From: Actinomadura rupiterrae | Lineage (GTDB): Bacteria; Actinomycetota; Actinomycetes; Streptosporangiales; Streptosporangiaceae | Length of the DNA: 64,000 bases | Direction: 5' to 3' | NCBI RefSeq assembly: GCF_024172125.1 | Contig: NZ_JAMZEA010000015.1 | Span: 1 to 64,000, forward strand | In this document: positions 32,922 through 41,538 of the stretch, piece by piece | How positions within the stretch are numbered: position 1 is the first letter of the stretch | Layout: every line of letters starts with the position of its first letter | Translations under genes and position numbers: made by a program | Notes under the pieces: generated by a model | Seen by the model: the letters and a program-made list of their open reading frames with translations, nothing else | Databases searched by the model: none | Told to the model about the DNA's origin: nothing

Positions 32922-34172
32922 ATGATCGATTGGTCCGACGAGGACGTGATGATCCGCGACGCGGTGCGGAGCTGGGTCGAGGAGAAGGTCCGTCCCCACA
33001 TGGACGCGCTGGACGCCGGGGACCTGCCCCCCTACGACCTGATCAGGGACCTGTTCCGGACGTTCGGCATGGACGAGATGGCGCGCTCCTCCTTCCGCAA
33101 GCGCCTGGAGAGGGAGGAGCGCGCCGCCGCGAACGGCGCGGCGGGCGACGACGGCTCCGAACCGGACCTGGCGTCCGAGGTCAGCGGCGGGGGCGGCAAC
33201 GCGTCGCTGAGCATCCTGCCGATCGTCGAGCTGTGCAAGGTGTCGCCGGGCCTGGTCACCGCGATGGGCGTCAGCCTCGGCCTGGCCGCCGGGACGGTCA
33301 TGAAGCGCGGCAGCGCCGAGCAGAAGCGGCGCTGGGGCCTGGACCTGCTGACCATGGACAAGGTCGGCGCGTGGGCGATCACCGAGCCGAACTCCGGGTC
33401 CGACGCGTTCGGCGGGATGCAGGCCACCGCGCGCCGCGACGGCGACGAGTACGTCATCAACGGGTCCAAGACGTTCATCACCAACGGCCCCTACGCCGAC
33501 ACGATCGTCTTCTACTGCAAGCTCGACGACGGCCGCGACCCGCGCGACCGGGAGATCCTCACCTTCGTCCTGGACCGGGGCATGCCGGGGCTGGAGCAGA
33601 GCAAGCCGCTGCGCAAGATGGGCCTGCACTCCTCCCCCACCGGCGAGCTGTTCCTGAACGACGTCCGCGCGGGCGCCGACCGGCTGCTCACCGGCGGCGG
33701 GACGGGCGCGCAGAGCGGCAAGGAGTCGGCGCGGCAGAACTTCGTCACCGAGCGGGCGGGCGTCGCCGCGATGGCGCTCGGCGTCATCGAGGAGTGCCTG
33801 CGGCTGTCGGTCGACTACGCCAGGAAGCGCGAGCTGTGGGGCAAGCCGATCGGGGACTTCCAGCTGATCCAGCTGAAGCTGGCCAAGATGGAGGTCGCGC
33901 GGCTGAACGTGCAGAACCTGGTGTTCCGGCACGTGGAGATGCAGCGCAAGGGCCGCACCCCGACGCTGGCCGAGGCGTCGGCGATGAAGCTGTACGCCGC
34001 GCAGGCCGCCGCCGAGGTCACCCAGGAGGCGGTGCAGCTGTTCGGCGGCAACGGCTACATGAGCGAGTACCGCGTCGAGCAGCTCGCCCGCGACGCCAAG
34101 TCCTTCCAGATCTACGCCGGCACCGACGAGATCCAGGTGACGCACATCGCCCGGGACCTCCTCTCCCGCTGA
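32922..34172 (+). CDS. Acyl-CoA dehydrogenase
   Basis: FAD-dependent enzyme of 416 residues that introduces an alpha-beta double bond in acyl-CoA. The FAD/substrate segment WAITEPNSGSDAFGGMQATA (about residue 147) and QLFGGNGYMSEYRVEQLARD near the C terminus are present. At the position where short/medium-chain enzymes carry the catalytic Glu (YEGT) this protein has IYAGT. A Glu in FVTERAGVAAMALG lies where isovaleryl- and long-chain-type enzymes place their base, so a branched- or long-chain substrate is more likely. A Gly/Ser-rich loop near residues 65-90 is an insertion. The ATG follows a CGGGACGAAG site. Stands alone. Confidence 0.9.
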   Translation: MIDWSDEDVMIRDAVRSWVEEKVRPHMDALDAGDLPPYDLIRDLFRTFGMDEMARSSFRKRLEREERAAANGAAGDDGSEPDLASEVSGGGGNASLSILPIVELCKVSPGLVTAMGVSLGLAAGTVMKRGSAEQKRRWGLDLLTMDKVGAWAITEPNSGSDAFGGMQATARRDGDEYVINGSKTFITNGPYADTIVFYCKLDDGRDPRDREILTFVLDRGMPGLEQSKPLRKMGLHSSPTGELFLNDVRAGADRLLTGGGTGAQSGKESARQNFVTERAGVAAMALGVIEECLRLSVDYARKRELWGKPIGDFQLIQLKLAKMEVARLNVQNLVFRHVEMQRKGRTPTLAEASAMKLYAAQAAAEVTQEAVQLFGGNGYMSEYRVEQLARDAKSFQIYAGTDEIQVTHIARDLLSR

Positions 34173-34227
34173 CCCCGGCGCGCGCCGAGCCGTCCCGGAC
34201 GGCTCGGCGCACGCGCAAGCCGGGCGT

Positions 34228-35112
34228 TCAGGTCAGCGGGGACGGGTGGAGCTCGCGGACGACGTCGAGGAAGTTCGCGGTCAGCGGCCGCAGCCGTCCG
34301 GGATGCCAGACCGCGCCGATCCGCCACTCGGCCGCCAGGTGCGCGACCGGGACGAGGGTGACCGCGGGCGGCGCGATGTCGGCCGCGCTCGCCGGCACGA
34401 ACGCGACACCCGCCCCTGCCGCCACCAGCGCGAGGACGGTCTGCAGGTCGCGGCTCTCCTGCGCCGGTGAGGGGTCCAGACCGAGCGCCGCGCACAGCCG
34501 CGTGATCTGCTGGAACAGCCCCGGCCCGCGGGACCGGACGAGCCGGATCAGGCCGCGGTGGGCAATCCAGTCGGCCAGGTGGCGCGGGTCGTCCGGCGGG
34601 GTCTCTCCGGTGCAGGCGACCGCGAGCCGGTCGGTGTGCAGGATGTGCCGGCCCCAGCGCGCCTCCACCGGCATCCGGACGAACCCGACGTCCAGCTCGC
34701 CGCGTTCGAGCCGGTCGAGCTGCCCCTGCGACGGCAGGTCGTCCAGCGTGACGTTCACATCGGGGTGGCGGCGGCGGAAGGCGGCCACCGCGCGCGGCGC
34801 GAACTGCAGGCTGGACAGCCCGAACCCGAGGGTGAGCAGGCCGGTGTGCCCGGCGGCCAGGCGCGCCATCCGCAGCTCCAGCGCCTCGGCGCGCTCGACC
34901 AGCTCCTGCGCCTCGGGCAGCAGCGCGGCGCCGAGGTCGGTGAGGGTGGCGCCGTGCCGGCCGCGGTCGAACAGCCGTCCGCCCAGGCGCCGCTCCAGCG
35001 TCTGGATCTGCTTGGTGAGGGTCGGCTGGGTCAGGACCAGCGCGTGCGCGGCCTGCCCGTAGTGGCGGTACTCGGCGACCGCAAGGAACGCTCGCAGCAA
35101 CCCAAGTTCCAT
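34228..35112 (-). CDS. LysR family transcriptional regulator
   Basis: Regulator of 294 residues with the N-terminal winged helix-turn-helix (LLRAFLAVAEYRHYGQAAHA to RRLGGRLFDRG, residues 5-50) and the LysR effector domain from about residue 90 (LLTLGFGLSSLQFAPRAVAAFRRRHPDVNVTLDDL). Divergent from a nitrilase-family gene, the classic LysR arrangement, so it probably activates that gene in response to a substrate. The short gap contains the dyad AATCTT/AAGATT. Confidence 0.92.
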   Translation of the reverse strand: MELGLLRAFLAVAEYRHYGQAAHALVLTQPTLTKQIQTLERRLGGRLFDRGRHGATLTDLGAALLPEAQELVERAEALELRMARLAAGHTGLLTLGFGLSSLQFAPRAVAAFRRRHPDVNVTLDDLPSQGQLDRLERGELDVGFVRMPVEARWGRHILHTDRLAVACTGETPPDDPRHLADWIAHRGLIRLVRSRGPGLFQQITRLCAALGLDPSPAQESRDLQTVLALVAAGAGVAFVPASAADIAPPAVTLVPVAHLAAEWRIGAVWHPGRLRPLTANFLDVVRELHPSPLT

Positions 35113-35225
35113 TCCCTAATCTTATCGTTCGTCCTCAAAGATTGATTGGACGCATGGAACTTGCCCCGGTTTCACTGGGTTTGCACGCGGCACCCGAGCG
35201 CGCCGACCAGCAGGGAGATGCACAG
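35113..35225. promoter_or_regulatory. LysR/nitrilase divergent control region
   Basis: Inverted arms AATCTT (from 35118) and AAGATT (to 35143) are separated by a short centre next to the LysR start, in an AT-rich stretch. This supports the downstream GTG at 35226 as the nitrilase start, because an ATG at 35154 would leave almost no room for the promoters. Confidence 0.5.
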
Positions 35226-36332
35226 GTGAACCACATCCAGGGGCAGCAGCGACCGCAGCCGGAGCGGACGCAGGCGGAGCGGTCGCAGGCGGAACAGGCG
35301 CAGGCGGAACAGGCGCAGCAGGGAAGGACGCTGCGCTGCGCGAGCGTCCAGTTCGAGCCGCGTCCCGACGACAAGGCCTACAACCTGGCGGTCGTCGAGC
35401 GCTTCACGCGCCAGGCGGCCGCGGACGGCGCGCAGGTGGTGGTGTTCCCCGAGATGTGCCTGCTCGGGTACTGGCACCTGCGCAGGCACTCGGCCGAGGC
35501 GCTGCACGCGCTCGCCGAGCCGATCGACGGGCCGTCGGTGGCGACCGTCCGGGAGCTGGCGATCCAGCACGGGCTCGCGGTCGGCGTCGGGTTCCTGGAG
35601 TCGGACGGGCGCGGCGGGCTGTTCAACGGCTTCGCGGTCTGCCTGCCCGACGGACGCGTCCACCGGCACCGCAAGCTGCACGCCTTCGAGCACGAGGCGA
35701 TCTCCAGCGGCGGCAGCTTCACCGTCTTCGACACGCCCTGGGACGTCCGGCTCGGCGTGCTGGTCTGCTGGGACAACAACCTGGTCGAGAACGTCCGCGC
35801 GACCGCGCTGCTCGGCGCGTCGGTGCTGCTGGCCCCGCACCAGACCGGCGGCACCGCCTCGCGCAGCCCGCACGGCATGCGCCCGGTCCCGGCCGAGCTG
35901 TGGCACGGGCGGCACCGCGACCCGGCGGCGGTCGAGGAGGCGTTCCGCGGGCCGGACGGCCGCGGCTGGCTGATGCGCTGGCTGCCCGCCCGCGCGCACG
36001 ACAACGGCATGTTCGTGGTGTTCAGCAACGGCGTCGGCGTGGACGACGACGAGATCCGCACCGGCAACGCGATGATCCTGGACCCCTACGGCCGCGTCCT
36101 CGCCGAGACCTGGGCCGCCGCCGACACCATGGTCACCGCCGACCTCGACCTGGACCTGCTGCCGCTGTCGACCGGGCGGCGCTGGATCCAGGGGCGCCGC
36201 CCGGAGCTGTACGGAATCCTCACCACCCGGTTCGGCGACGAGCGCGACCCGCGCACCGCGCGCTTCGCCACCGGCCCGGTCCCGCTCGTCCGCGCCCCCG
36301 GAACCGGGCTGGACCAGCCGTCCGCGAGGTGA
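35226..36332 (+). CDS. Carbon-nitrogen hydrolase (nitrilase superfamily)
   Basis: Cytoplasmic amidase/nitrilase-type enzyme of 368 residues. The Glu-Lys-Cys triad is visible: Glu76 in VFPEMCLLGYW, Lys150 in HRHRKLHAFEH and Cys181 in GVLVCWDNN. The first 33 residues are a Gln/Ala/Glu-rich low-complexity tail (ERTQAERSQAEQAQ). The C-terminal half has family sequence (FVVFSNGVGVDDDEIRTGNAMILDPYG). The GTG at 35226 has CAGGGAG upstream and leaves room for a LysR-controlled promoter. The CWDNN context and C-terminal length resemble nitrilase-like amidases more than true nitrilases; the substrate is unknown. Confidence 0.87.
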   Translation: MNHIQGQQRPQPERTQAERSQAEQAQAEQAQQGRTLRCASVQFEPRPDDKAYNLAVVERFTRQAAADGAQVVVFPEMCLLGYWHLRRHSAEALHALAEPIDGPSVATVRELAIQHGLAVGVGFLESDGRGGLFNGFAVCLPDGRVHRHRKLHAFEHEAISSGGSFTVFDTPWDVRLGVLVCWDNNLVENVRATALLGASVLLAPHQTGGTASRSPHGMRPVPAELWHGRHRDPAAVEEAFRGPDGRGWLMRWLPARAHDNGMFVVFSNGVGVDDDEIRTGNAMILDPYGRVLAETWAAADTMVTADLDLDLLPLSTGRRWIQGRRPELYGILTTRFGDERDPRTARFATGPVPLVRAPGTGLDQPSAR

Positions 36333-36362
36333 CTTCCGGGGCCCGGGCGTCCGCTGGCTGCG

Positions 36363-36917
36363 TCAGGCTTCGGGACGGTCCTGTTCGAGGTCGTGCATCG
36401 CGGCCGACAGTTCGGTGAGGGCGTCGAGGACCTCGGCGAGGCGGGCGAGGCCGAGCCGTGCGGAGAGGGCGTCGGCGAGGGCCCGGTGGGCGGGGTTGAT
36501 CCGCGCCACCGCCGTCCGTCCCGCCTCGGTGGGGACGAGCAGCTTGGCGCGGGCGTGCGCGGGGTTGGGCCGGTACTCGGCCAGGCCCTCGCCGACCAGC
36601 AGGTCGGCGATCCGCTGCACGCTCTGCCGGGTGATGCCCATCGCGCGCGCGATCCCGGCGACCGGCAGCGGCTCGTACAGCACCGCGCCGAGCACCTGCC
36701 ACCACGCCGCCGTCAGCCCTGCCGGACGCGCCATCCTCTCGGCCACGTCCAGGAACTGGCCGTTCAGCCGGAAGACCGCCAGCGCCGTGCCCGACAGCAG
36801 CGCGCCGCTGTCGGCGCCCTGCGCCTCACCGGCCCCGACCGGCCGGCCGTAGCCGGAGCCAGCCGTCCGGCCGTTGCCGTCGCCGGCCGGACGGGTGTCG
36901 CCGTCAGCGGCCGGCAC
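36363..36917 (-). CDS. MarR family transcriptional regulator
   Basis: Regulator of 184 residues. After about 40 disordered Gly/Asp/Arg-rich residues comes the MarR fold: LTAAWWQVLGAVLYEPLPVAGIARAMGITRQSVQRIADLLVGEGL with the recognition helix near residue 90, then the wing ARAKLLVPTEAGRTAV. The start is uncertain; the GTG at 36917 overlaps the end of the DJ-1 gene by 14 bases. Second gene of a DJ-1/marR operon whose promoter carries two TGACA-based dyads, so it probably represses its own operon. The signal is likely oxidative or electrophilic, judging from its partner. Confidence 0.85.
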   Translation of the reverse strand: MPAADGDTRPAGDGNGRTAGSGYGRPVGAGEAQGADSGALLSGTALAVFRLNGQFLDVAERMARPAGLTAAWWQVLGAVLYEPLPVAGIARAMGITRQSVQRIADLLVGEGLAEYRPNPAHARAKLLVPTEAGRTAVARINPAHRALADALSARLGLARLAEVLDALTELSAAMHDLEQDRPEA

Positions 36918-37539
36918 CGGAGGCCGCCATGAGGACGGGGAAGGCCGACGGGTCGGAATGCTGGAACAGCCGGAACCAGGCGTCCAGCACCTCGGGGGTG
37001 TAGAGGCCGAGCTCGGCGAAGATCTCGCGGGCGAGCCCGGTCTGGGCGGTCGTCCCGGCGGTGATGACGCCGCCGCCGTTGACCGCGTCGGCCTCGACGT
37101 AGCGGTCGCCGCCCTTGTAGCCGGACGCGGCGAGGTACTCGGCGGCGCTGCTGGTGTGGTCGCGGTCATCCAGCAGCCCGGCGGCGGCCAGGCCGAACGT
37201 CGCGCCGCAGATCGCCGCGACCGGCACCCCGGCCTCGACGAACCGGCGCGCGGCCTCGGTGAACTCGCTGTTGCCGCCCGCGTCCCAGGTCGCGGCGCCC
37301 GGCAGGATCAGCATGGCCGAGTCGGCCGGGTCCAGCTCGTCCAGGGCGATGTCGGGCAGCACGCGCAGGCCGCCCATCGTCGTGACCGGCTCGCGCGTCG
37401 CGCCGACCGCCACCACCGCGAACTCGTTCGGCTCCGCGCGGAAGCTCCCGTTGGCGATGTGCGCGATCGCGTGCCCCACCTCCCAGTCGGCGAGCGTGTC
37501 GTAGACGGCCACATGCACGTTCTTCGTTCCGTTGCTCAT
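36904..37539 (-). CDS. DJ-1/PfpI family protein
   Basis: Class I glutamine-amidotransferase-like protein of 211 residues. The nucleophile elbow is PVAAICGATFGLAAAGLLDDR with Cys near residue 110. The overall pattern (VHVAVYDTLADWEVGHAIAHI at the start, AMLILPGAATWDAGG in the middle) fits the subgroup annotated as ThiJ/PfpI or glutamine amidotransferase. Related proteins act as isonitrile hydratases, glyoxalases or stress proteins; the activity here is unknown. First gene of an operon with marR. Confidence 0.88.
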   Translation of the reverse strand: MSNGTKNVHVAVYDTLADWEVGHAIAHIANGSFRAEPNEFAVVAVGATREPVTTMGGLRVLPDIALDELDPADSAMLILPGAATWDAGGNSEFTEAARRFVEAGVPVAAICGATFGLAAAGLLDDRDHTSSAAEYLAASGYKGGDRYVEADAVNGGGVITAGTTAQTGLAREIFAELGLYTPEVLDAWFRLFQHSDPSAFPVLMAASGAGR

Positions 37540-37574
37540 GACAGTATTCTGTCATATTGACAGCATGTTGTCGA
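37539..37574. promoter_or_regulatory. Two TGACA-type dyads upstream of the DJ-1/marR operon
   Basis: TGACAGTATTCTGTCA (37539-37554) is a perfect dyad with 6-base arms that begins at the first base of the start codon. A second, TTGACAGCATGTTGTCGA (37557-37574), follows two bases later. Likely autoregulatory sites for the MarR protein. Confidence 0.65.
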
Positions 37575-37679
37575 TATCTCGGGCGCGCAGCGGGCTCCGG
37601 CGGGGCTTTCGCCTGCCTCCGGCGGGGCCTCGGGAGGGACGCCGTCCGAAGTCGGGCACACGAAATCGGCGCCAGGGGG

Positions 37680-37736
37680 TTGACGCGTTCGGTAGGAGTC
37701 CTTACTTTCGTGGCCACGTTAGGAAAGTTTCCTAAC
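37680..37736 (+). promoter_or_regulatory. csn operon promoter with CsnR box
   Basis: TTGACG (37680-37685), 17 bases, TACTTT (37703-37708) form a sigma-70 promoter. GTTAGGAAAGTTTCCTAAC (37718-37736) has perfect 9-base arms around one central base and would cover the transcription start. The same box lies before the GH8 gene. ROK regulators of the CsnR type bind this kind of site. Confidence 0.8.
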
Positions 37737-37752
37737 TCAGAGAGGGTCCGGG

Positions 37753-39051
37753 ATGACCGTGCCGTCCGACGCGCCCACGCCCCCGCATGCGCCCGCCGCG
37801 CCCGCGTCCGCATCCGCGTCTGCGCCGGCGCCCACGCCGGGGACGCCCAGCCTGCTCCGCGCCATCAACGACCGCGCGGCGCTGGAGGCGCTGCTGGCGC
37901 ACGGGACGCTGACCCGGCCCGAGCTGTCCCGGCTGACCGGGCTGTCCAAGCCGACCGCGTCGCAGCTGCTCGCCCGGCTGGAGGAGTCCGGCCTGGTCAT
38001 GCGGGACGGGGTGCGCGAGGGGACGCCCGGCCGCACCGCCGAGCTGTACCGGATCGTCCCGTCGGCGGCGCACGTGGTCGGCCTGGACGTCACGCCGCGA
38101 AGGATCGTCGCGGCGGTCGCCGACCTCACCGGCGCGGTCGTCGGGGAGCACGTGCTGGCGACGCCGGGCCGCGCGAACGTCGATCCCGCCGCCCGCGCGG
38201 CCGCCGCCGTGGACGGCGCGGCCGAGGCGGCGGGCCTGACCCGCGACCGGCTCAACCGGGTCGTCGTCGGCATCCCCGGCGCGGTGAACCCCGCGACCGG
38301 ACGCGTCGGGTACGCCGCGCACCTGCCCGGCTGGCACGTCCCGGGGATCACCGGGCACCTGGCCGCCGGGCTCGACCTCCCGGTGGAGGTCGAGAACGAC
38401 GTGAACCTCGGCGCGCTCGCCGAGATGGCGTCCGGGCAGGCCGCCGGGGTCCGCGACTTCGCGCTGCTTTGGGTCGGCGACGGCGTCGGCATGGCCGTGG
38501 TGCTGGACGGCCGCCCGCACCGCGGCGCGACCGGCGGCGCGGGCGAGATCGGCTACATGCCCGCCGTGGGGGCGCCGCTGGTGCGCGGCGCGCGGCTGGC
38601 CCACACCGGCGGCGTCCAGACCCGGATCGGCAGCGCGGCCGTGCTGGCGCTGCTGCGGCACCACGGCTTCCACGGACGCGACATGCGCACCGCCCTCACC
38701 CGCGCCGTCCGGGCCCTGGACCCGGCGTCCCCGTCCCCGGCGGCCTGGGAGGCCGCGCAGCGCGCCGCGGAGGCGCTCGGGGAGCTGGCCGAGCGGCTGG
38801 CGGCGACGCTGGCGAACGTGGTCGGCATCCTCGACCCCGAGCTGATCGTGCTGACCGGCGAGGTGTCGCGCGCGGGCGGCGAGGCGCTGCGGGGGCTGGT
38901 CGAACGGGAGCTGCACAGCCTGACCATCCCGCGTCCGCCGGTGCGCCTGAGCGCGGTGGCGGGCAACGTCGTCCTGGCCGGCGCGCTGGACCAGGCGCTG
39001 CGCGGCTGCCGGGAGGAGGTGTTCTTCCGCACCCGGCCCGCGGCCGGCTGA
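37753..39051 (+). CDS. csnR: ROK family repressor of chitosan-oligosaccharide use (CsnR-like)
   Basis: Transcription factor of 432 residues. After a 30-residue Pro/Ala tail comes a MarR-like winged helix (RAALEALLAHGTLTRPELSRLTGLSKPTASQLLARL), then a ROK sugar-binding domain from about residue 110 (VVGLDVTPRRIVAAVADLTG, the segment GIPGAVNPATGRVG and GATGGAGEIGYMP). The zinc-binding Cys cluster of ROK kinases is not visible, as expected for a regulator. The start has GAGAGGG upstream. It heads an operon with the same order as csnR-csnE-csnF-csnG-csnH-csnK of Streptomyces and has its own palindrome in the promoter. Its inducer would be a glucosamine oligosaccharide, by analogy. Confidence 0.87.
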   Translation: MTVPSDAPTPPHAPAAPASASASAPAPTPGTPSLLRAINDRAALEALLAHGTLTRPELSRLTGLSKPTASQLLARLEESGLVMRDGVREGTPGRTAELYRIVPSAAHVVGLDVTPRRIVAAVADLTGAVVGEHVLATPGRANVDPAARAAAAVDGAAEAAGLTRDRLNRVVVGIPGAVNPATGRVGYAAHLPGWHVPGITGHLAAGLDLPVEVENDVNLGALAEMASGQAAGVRDFALLWVGDGVGMAVVLDGRPHRGATGGAGEIGYMPAVGAPLVRGARLAHTGGVQTRIGSAAVLALLRHHGFHGRDMRTALTRAVRALDPASPSPAAWEAAQRAAEALGELAERLAATLANVVGILDPELIVLTGEVSRAGGEALRGLVERELHSLTIPRPPVRLSAVAGNVVLAGALDQALRGCREEVFFRTRPAAG

Positions 39052-39123
39052 CCACCCGGCCCGTGGCCGCCCGACCAACCGGCCCGCGGCCTCCTGACGA
39101 ACCGGCCCGCGGCCGGCTGACCC
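39032..39123. repeat. Four 23-bp tandem repeats at the csnR 3' end
   Basis: Four consecutive 23-bp units start at 39032, 39055, 39078 and 39101. Each begins (C/A)CCGGCCCG(C/T)GGCC and ends in a GAC-containing segment. The first unit contains the csnR stop codon, so the array seems to have grown from the end of the gene into the csnR-csnE gap. Confidence 0.85.
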
Positions 39124-39200
39124 CCTCCCCGACCGCGCACCCCGCCCCCGGCAACCCCGACAGCGGGCCACGCGGCCCGGCCCACTCCTCACCACCCCCC

Positions 39201-39218
39201 GACGGCCGTCCGGCCGTC
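39201..39218 (+). other. Hairpin before csnE
   Basis: GACGGCC (39201-39207) and GGCCGTC (39212-39218) form a 7-bp stem with a 4-base loop about 20 bases before the csnE start. It could dampen read-through from csnR or protect the csnE message, giving more binding protein than regulator. Confidence 0.4.
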
Positions 39219-39238
39219 CTCCCCGAAGGAGACCAGGA

Positions 39239-40573
39239 GTGTTCCTCACCCCCCGGCGCGCCCGGCGCCTGTCCGCGGCGGCACTCGCCGCGACCGGGCT
39301 GCTCGCCTCCGCCTGCACCGCCGGAAGCTCCGGCGGTTCCGACTCCGGCCCCAAGGCCGACGCCAAGCAGACCATCGAGGTCTGGCACGGCTGGTCGGCC
39401 GACCACGAGGTGAAGGCGTTCGACGACGCCGTCGCCGGGTTCCGCAAGCTGCACCCGAACATCACCGTCAAGCTGGTCAAGGACCAGACCGACGACCGCA
39501 TCACCAACGCCATCCGCGGCGGGAACCCGCCGGACGTGGTGTCCTCGTTCTCCACCGACTCGGTCGGCTCCTGGTGCAACTCCGGCGCCTGGCAGGACCT
39601 CACGCCCTACCTCACCAAGTCGAAGATCGACCTGAACATGTTCCCGCCGGCCGTCCGGCAGTACACCCAGTACAAGGGGCGGCGCTGCGCGATGCCGCTG
39701 CTCGCCGACGCCTACGGCCTGTACTACAACAAGGCGCTGATGAAGGGCAACCAGCCGCCGAAGACGATCGGCGAGCTGACCGCGCTGGCGAAGAAGCTGA
39801 CCGTCCGCAACCCGGACGGGACGATCAAGGTCGCCGGGTTCATGCCGTCCGCGCAGTACTACGAGCACCAGGTGCAGCACCTGGCGACCGACTTCGGCGC
39901 CAAGTGGCTCACCCCCGACGGCAAGAGCAACCTCGCCGCCGACCCGGCCGTCAAGGCCTACCTGCAGTGGAACAAGAGCCTGATCGACTGGTACGGCTAC
40001 GAGAACGTCAAGAAGTTCCTGAAGTCGGTCGGCCAGGAGTTCGAGGCGTCCAACCCCTTCGAGCAGGGCCGGGTCGCCATGGCGGTGGACGGCGAGTGGC
40101 GCACCAAGTTCCTTCAGGACGAGGCGCCCAAGGTCGACTACGGCACCGCGCCCGCGCCCGTCCCCGACGACCAGACCGCCCGCTACGGCGGCGGGTTCGT
40201 CACCGGCACCGTCATCGGCGTCCCGCGCGGGGCCAAGCACCCGCAGGCCGCCTGGGAGTTCGTGAAGTACCTGACCACCGACACCCACGCGCTGGTCACC
40301 TTCGCCAACGGCCTCGGCAACGTGCCGAGCACGCTGCCCGCGCTCGCCTCCCCCGAGCTGAAGATGCCGCCGCAGTTCCAGACGTTCCTGGACGTGTTCA
40401 AGAGCCCCAACAGCGCCACCACGCCCCCGACGCCGAACGGCAACGACTACGTGGTGAAGTTCCAGACGTTCGTCCAGGACCAGTGGGAGCCCGGACGCGT
40501 CGCCAACGTCGATGCCGCGCTGAAGGACCTGGACGCCAAGGTCGACCAGGCGATCAAGCTGAACGGCGGCTGA
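39239..40573 (+). CDS. csnE: Sugar-binding lipoprotein of the chitosan-oligosaccharide ABC importer
   Basis: Extracellular solute-binding protein of 444 residues anchored by a lipobox (LLASAC, Cys26). The mature protein follows the family 1 pattern: TIEVWHGWSADHEVKAFDDAV, then GGNPPDVVSSFSTDSVG, the aromatic-rich sugar site AYGLYYNKALMKG and PFEQGRVAMAVDGEWR. The GTG start has GAAGGAGACCAGGA upstream. Placed second in the csn operon, before the two permeases. The substrate (glucosamine oligomers) is assigned from operon order and from the CsnR box, not from binding residues. Confidence 0.88.
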   Translation: MFLTPRRARRLSAAALAATGLLASACTAGSSGGSDSGPKADAKQTIEVWHGWSADHEVKAFDDAVAGFRKLHPNITVKLVKDQTDDRITNAIRGGNPPDVVSSFSTDSVGSWCNSGAWQDLTPYLTKSKIDLNMFPPAVRQYTQYKGRRCAMPLLADAYGLYYNKALMKGNQPPKTIGELTALAKKLTVRNPDGTIKVAGFMPSAQYYEHQVQHLATDFGAKWLTPDGKSNLAADPAVKAYLQWNKSLIDWYGYENVKKFLKSVGQEFEASNPFEQGRVAMAVDGEWRTKFLQDEAPKVDYGTAPAPVPDDQTARYGGGFVTGTVIGVPRGAKHPQAAWEFVKYLTTDTHALVTFANGLGNVPSTLPALASPELKMPPQFQTFLDVFKSPNSATTPPTPNGNDYVVKFQTFVQDQWEPGRVANVDAALKDLDAKVDQAIKLNGG

Positions 40574-40575
40574 GC

Positions 40576-41538
40576 ATGACCGCCCTCACCGCCCCGAGGG
40601 CCGCCGCGGGCACGGGGACGCGGGCACGCCGCCGCAACCGGCTGCGCGTGCTGGCGTTCCTGTCGCCCTGGCTGGTCGGCCTCGGCCTGTTCTTCGGCTA
40701 CCCGCTCGCCGCGACCGTCTACTTCTCCTTCACCCGGTACGACCTGTTCACCCTGAAGTACGTCGGGTTCGACAACTACCGGTTCCTGCTGCACGACTCC
40801 GACGCCTGGCGCGCGATGCGCAACACGCTGTGGCTGGTCGCGGTGATGGTGCCGCTGCGGCTGCTGTTCGGGCTCGGCATCGCGCTGCTGCTCACCCAGA
40901 TCAAGCGCGGCGGGAGCGTCCTGCGGTCGGTGTTCTATCTGCCGTACCTGATCCCGCCGGTGTCGGCGACGGTCGCGTTCGTGTTCGTCACCAACCCCGG
41001 CACCGGCCCGTTCCCCGCGATCGCCCGGCACCTGGGCGTGACGCTGCCGGACTTCTTCAACGACCCGTCCTGGTCGCGGCCCGGCCTGACCCTGATGGGG
41101 CTGTGGGCGGTCGGCGACCTGATGATCCTGCTGCTGGCGGCGCTGCTGGACGTGCCGAAGTCGCTGTACGAGGCGGCCGTGCTGGACGGCGCGAACGCCT
41201 GGCAGCGGTTCCGGTACATCACGCTGCCGTCGATCTCGCCGGTGCTGGCGTTCTGCGCCGTCACCGGCGTCATCCAGACCCTCCAGTACTTCACGCAGGC
41301 GCTGGTCGCGGCGAAGGTCGCCGCCGGGCAGGCCGACACCCCCGGGACGCAGTTCGCGCCCGGCTACCCCGACGGGTCCACGCTGACCTTCCCGCAATGG
41401 CTCTACGACGAGGGGTTCCGGCAGTTCAACATGGGATACGCCTGCGTGCTCGCGCTGCTGATGTTCGCCGTCGGGATGCTGTTCACCACGTTCCTGCTGC
41501 GCCGGTTCCGCGCCTTCGCCAGCGAGGAGGCCCGGTGA
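40576..41538 (+). CDS. csnF: ABC sugar permease (first subunit)
   Basis: Inner-membrane subunit of 320 residues from the MalF/UgpA family with six helices: AFLSPWLVGLGLFFGYPLA near the N terminus, SVFYLPYLIPPVSATVAFVF, and the ATPase-contact EAA loop YEAAVLDGANAWQRFRYITLP (about residue 200). Starts two bases after the csnE stop, and its own stop overlaps the next start (GTGA), so it is tightly coupled. No ATPase gene is in the operon, as in other Streptomyces-type sugar importers that share MsiK. Confidence 0.9.
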   Translation: MTALTAPRAAAGTGTRARRRNRLRVLAFLSPWLVGLGLFFGYPLAATVYFSFTRYDLFTLKYVGFDNYRFLLHDSDAWRAMRNTLWLVAVMVPLRLLFGLGIALLLTQIKRGGSVLRSVFYLPYLIPPVSATVAFVFVTNPGTGPFPAIARHLGVTLPDFFNDPSWSRPGLTLMGLWAVGDLMILLLAALLDVPKSLYEAAVLDGANAWQRFRYITLPSISPVLAFCAVTGVIQTLQYFTQALVAAKVAAGQADTPGTQFAPGYPDGSTLTFPQWLYDEGFRQFNMGYACVLALLMFAVGMLFTTFLLRRFRAFASEEAR

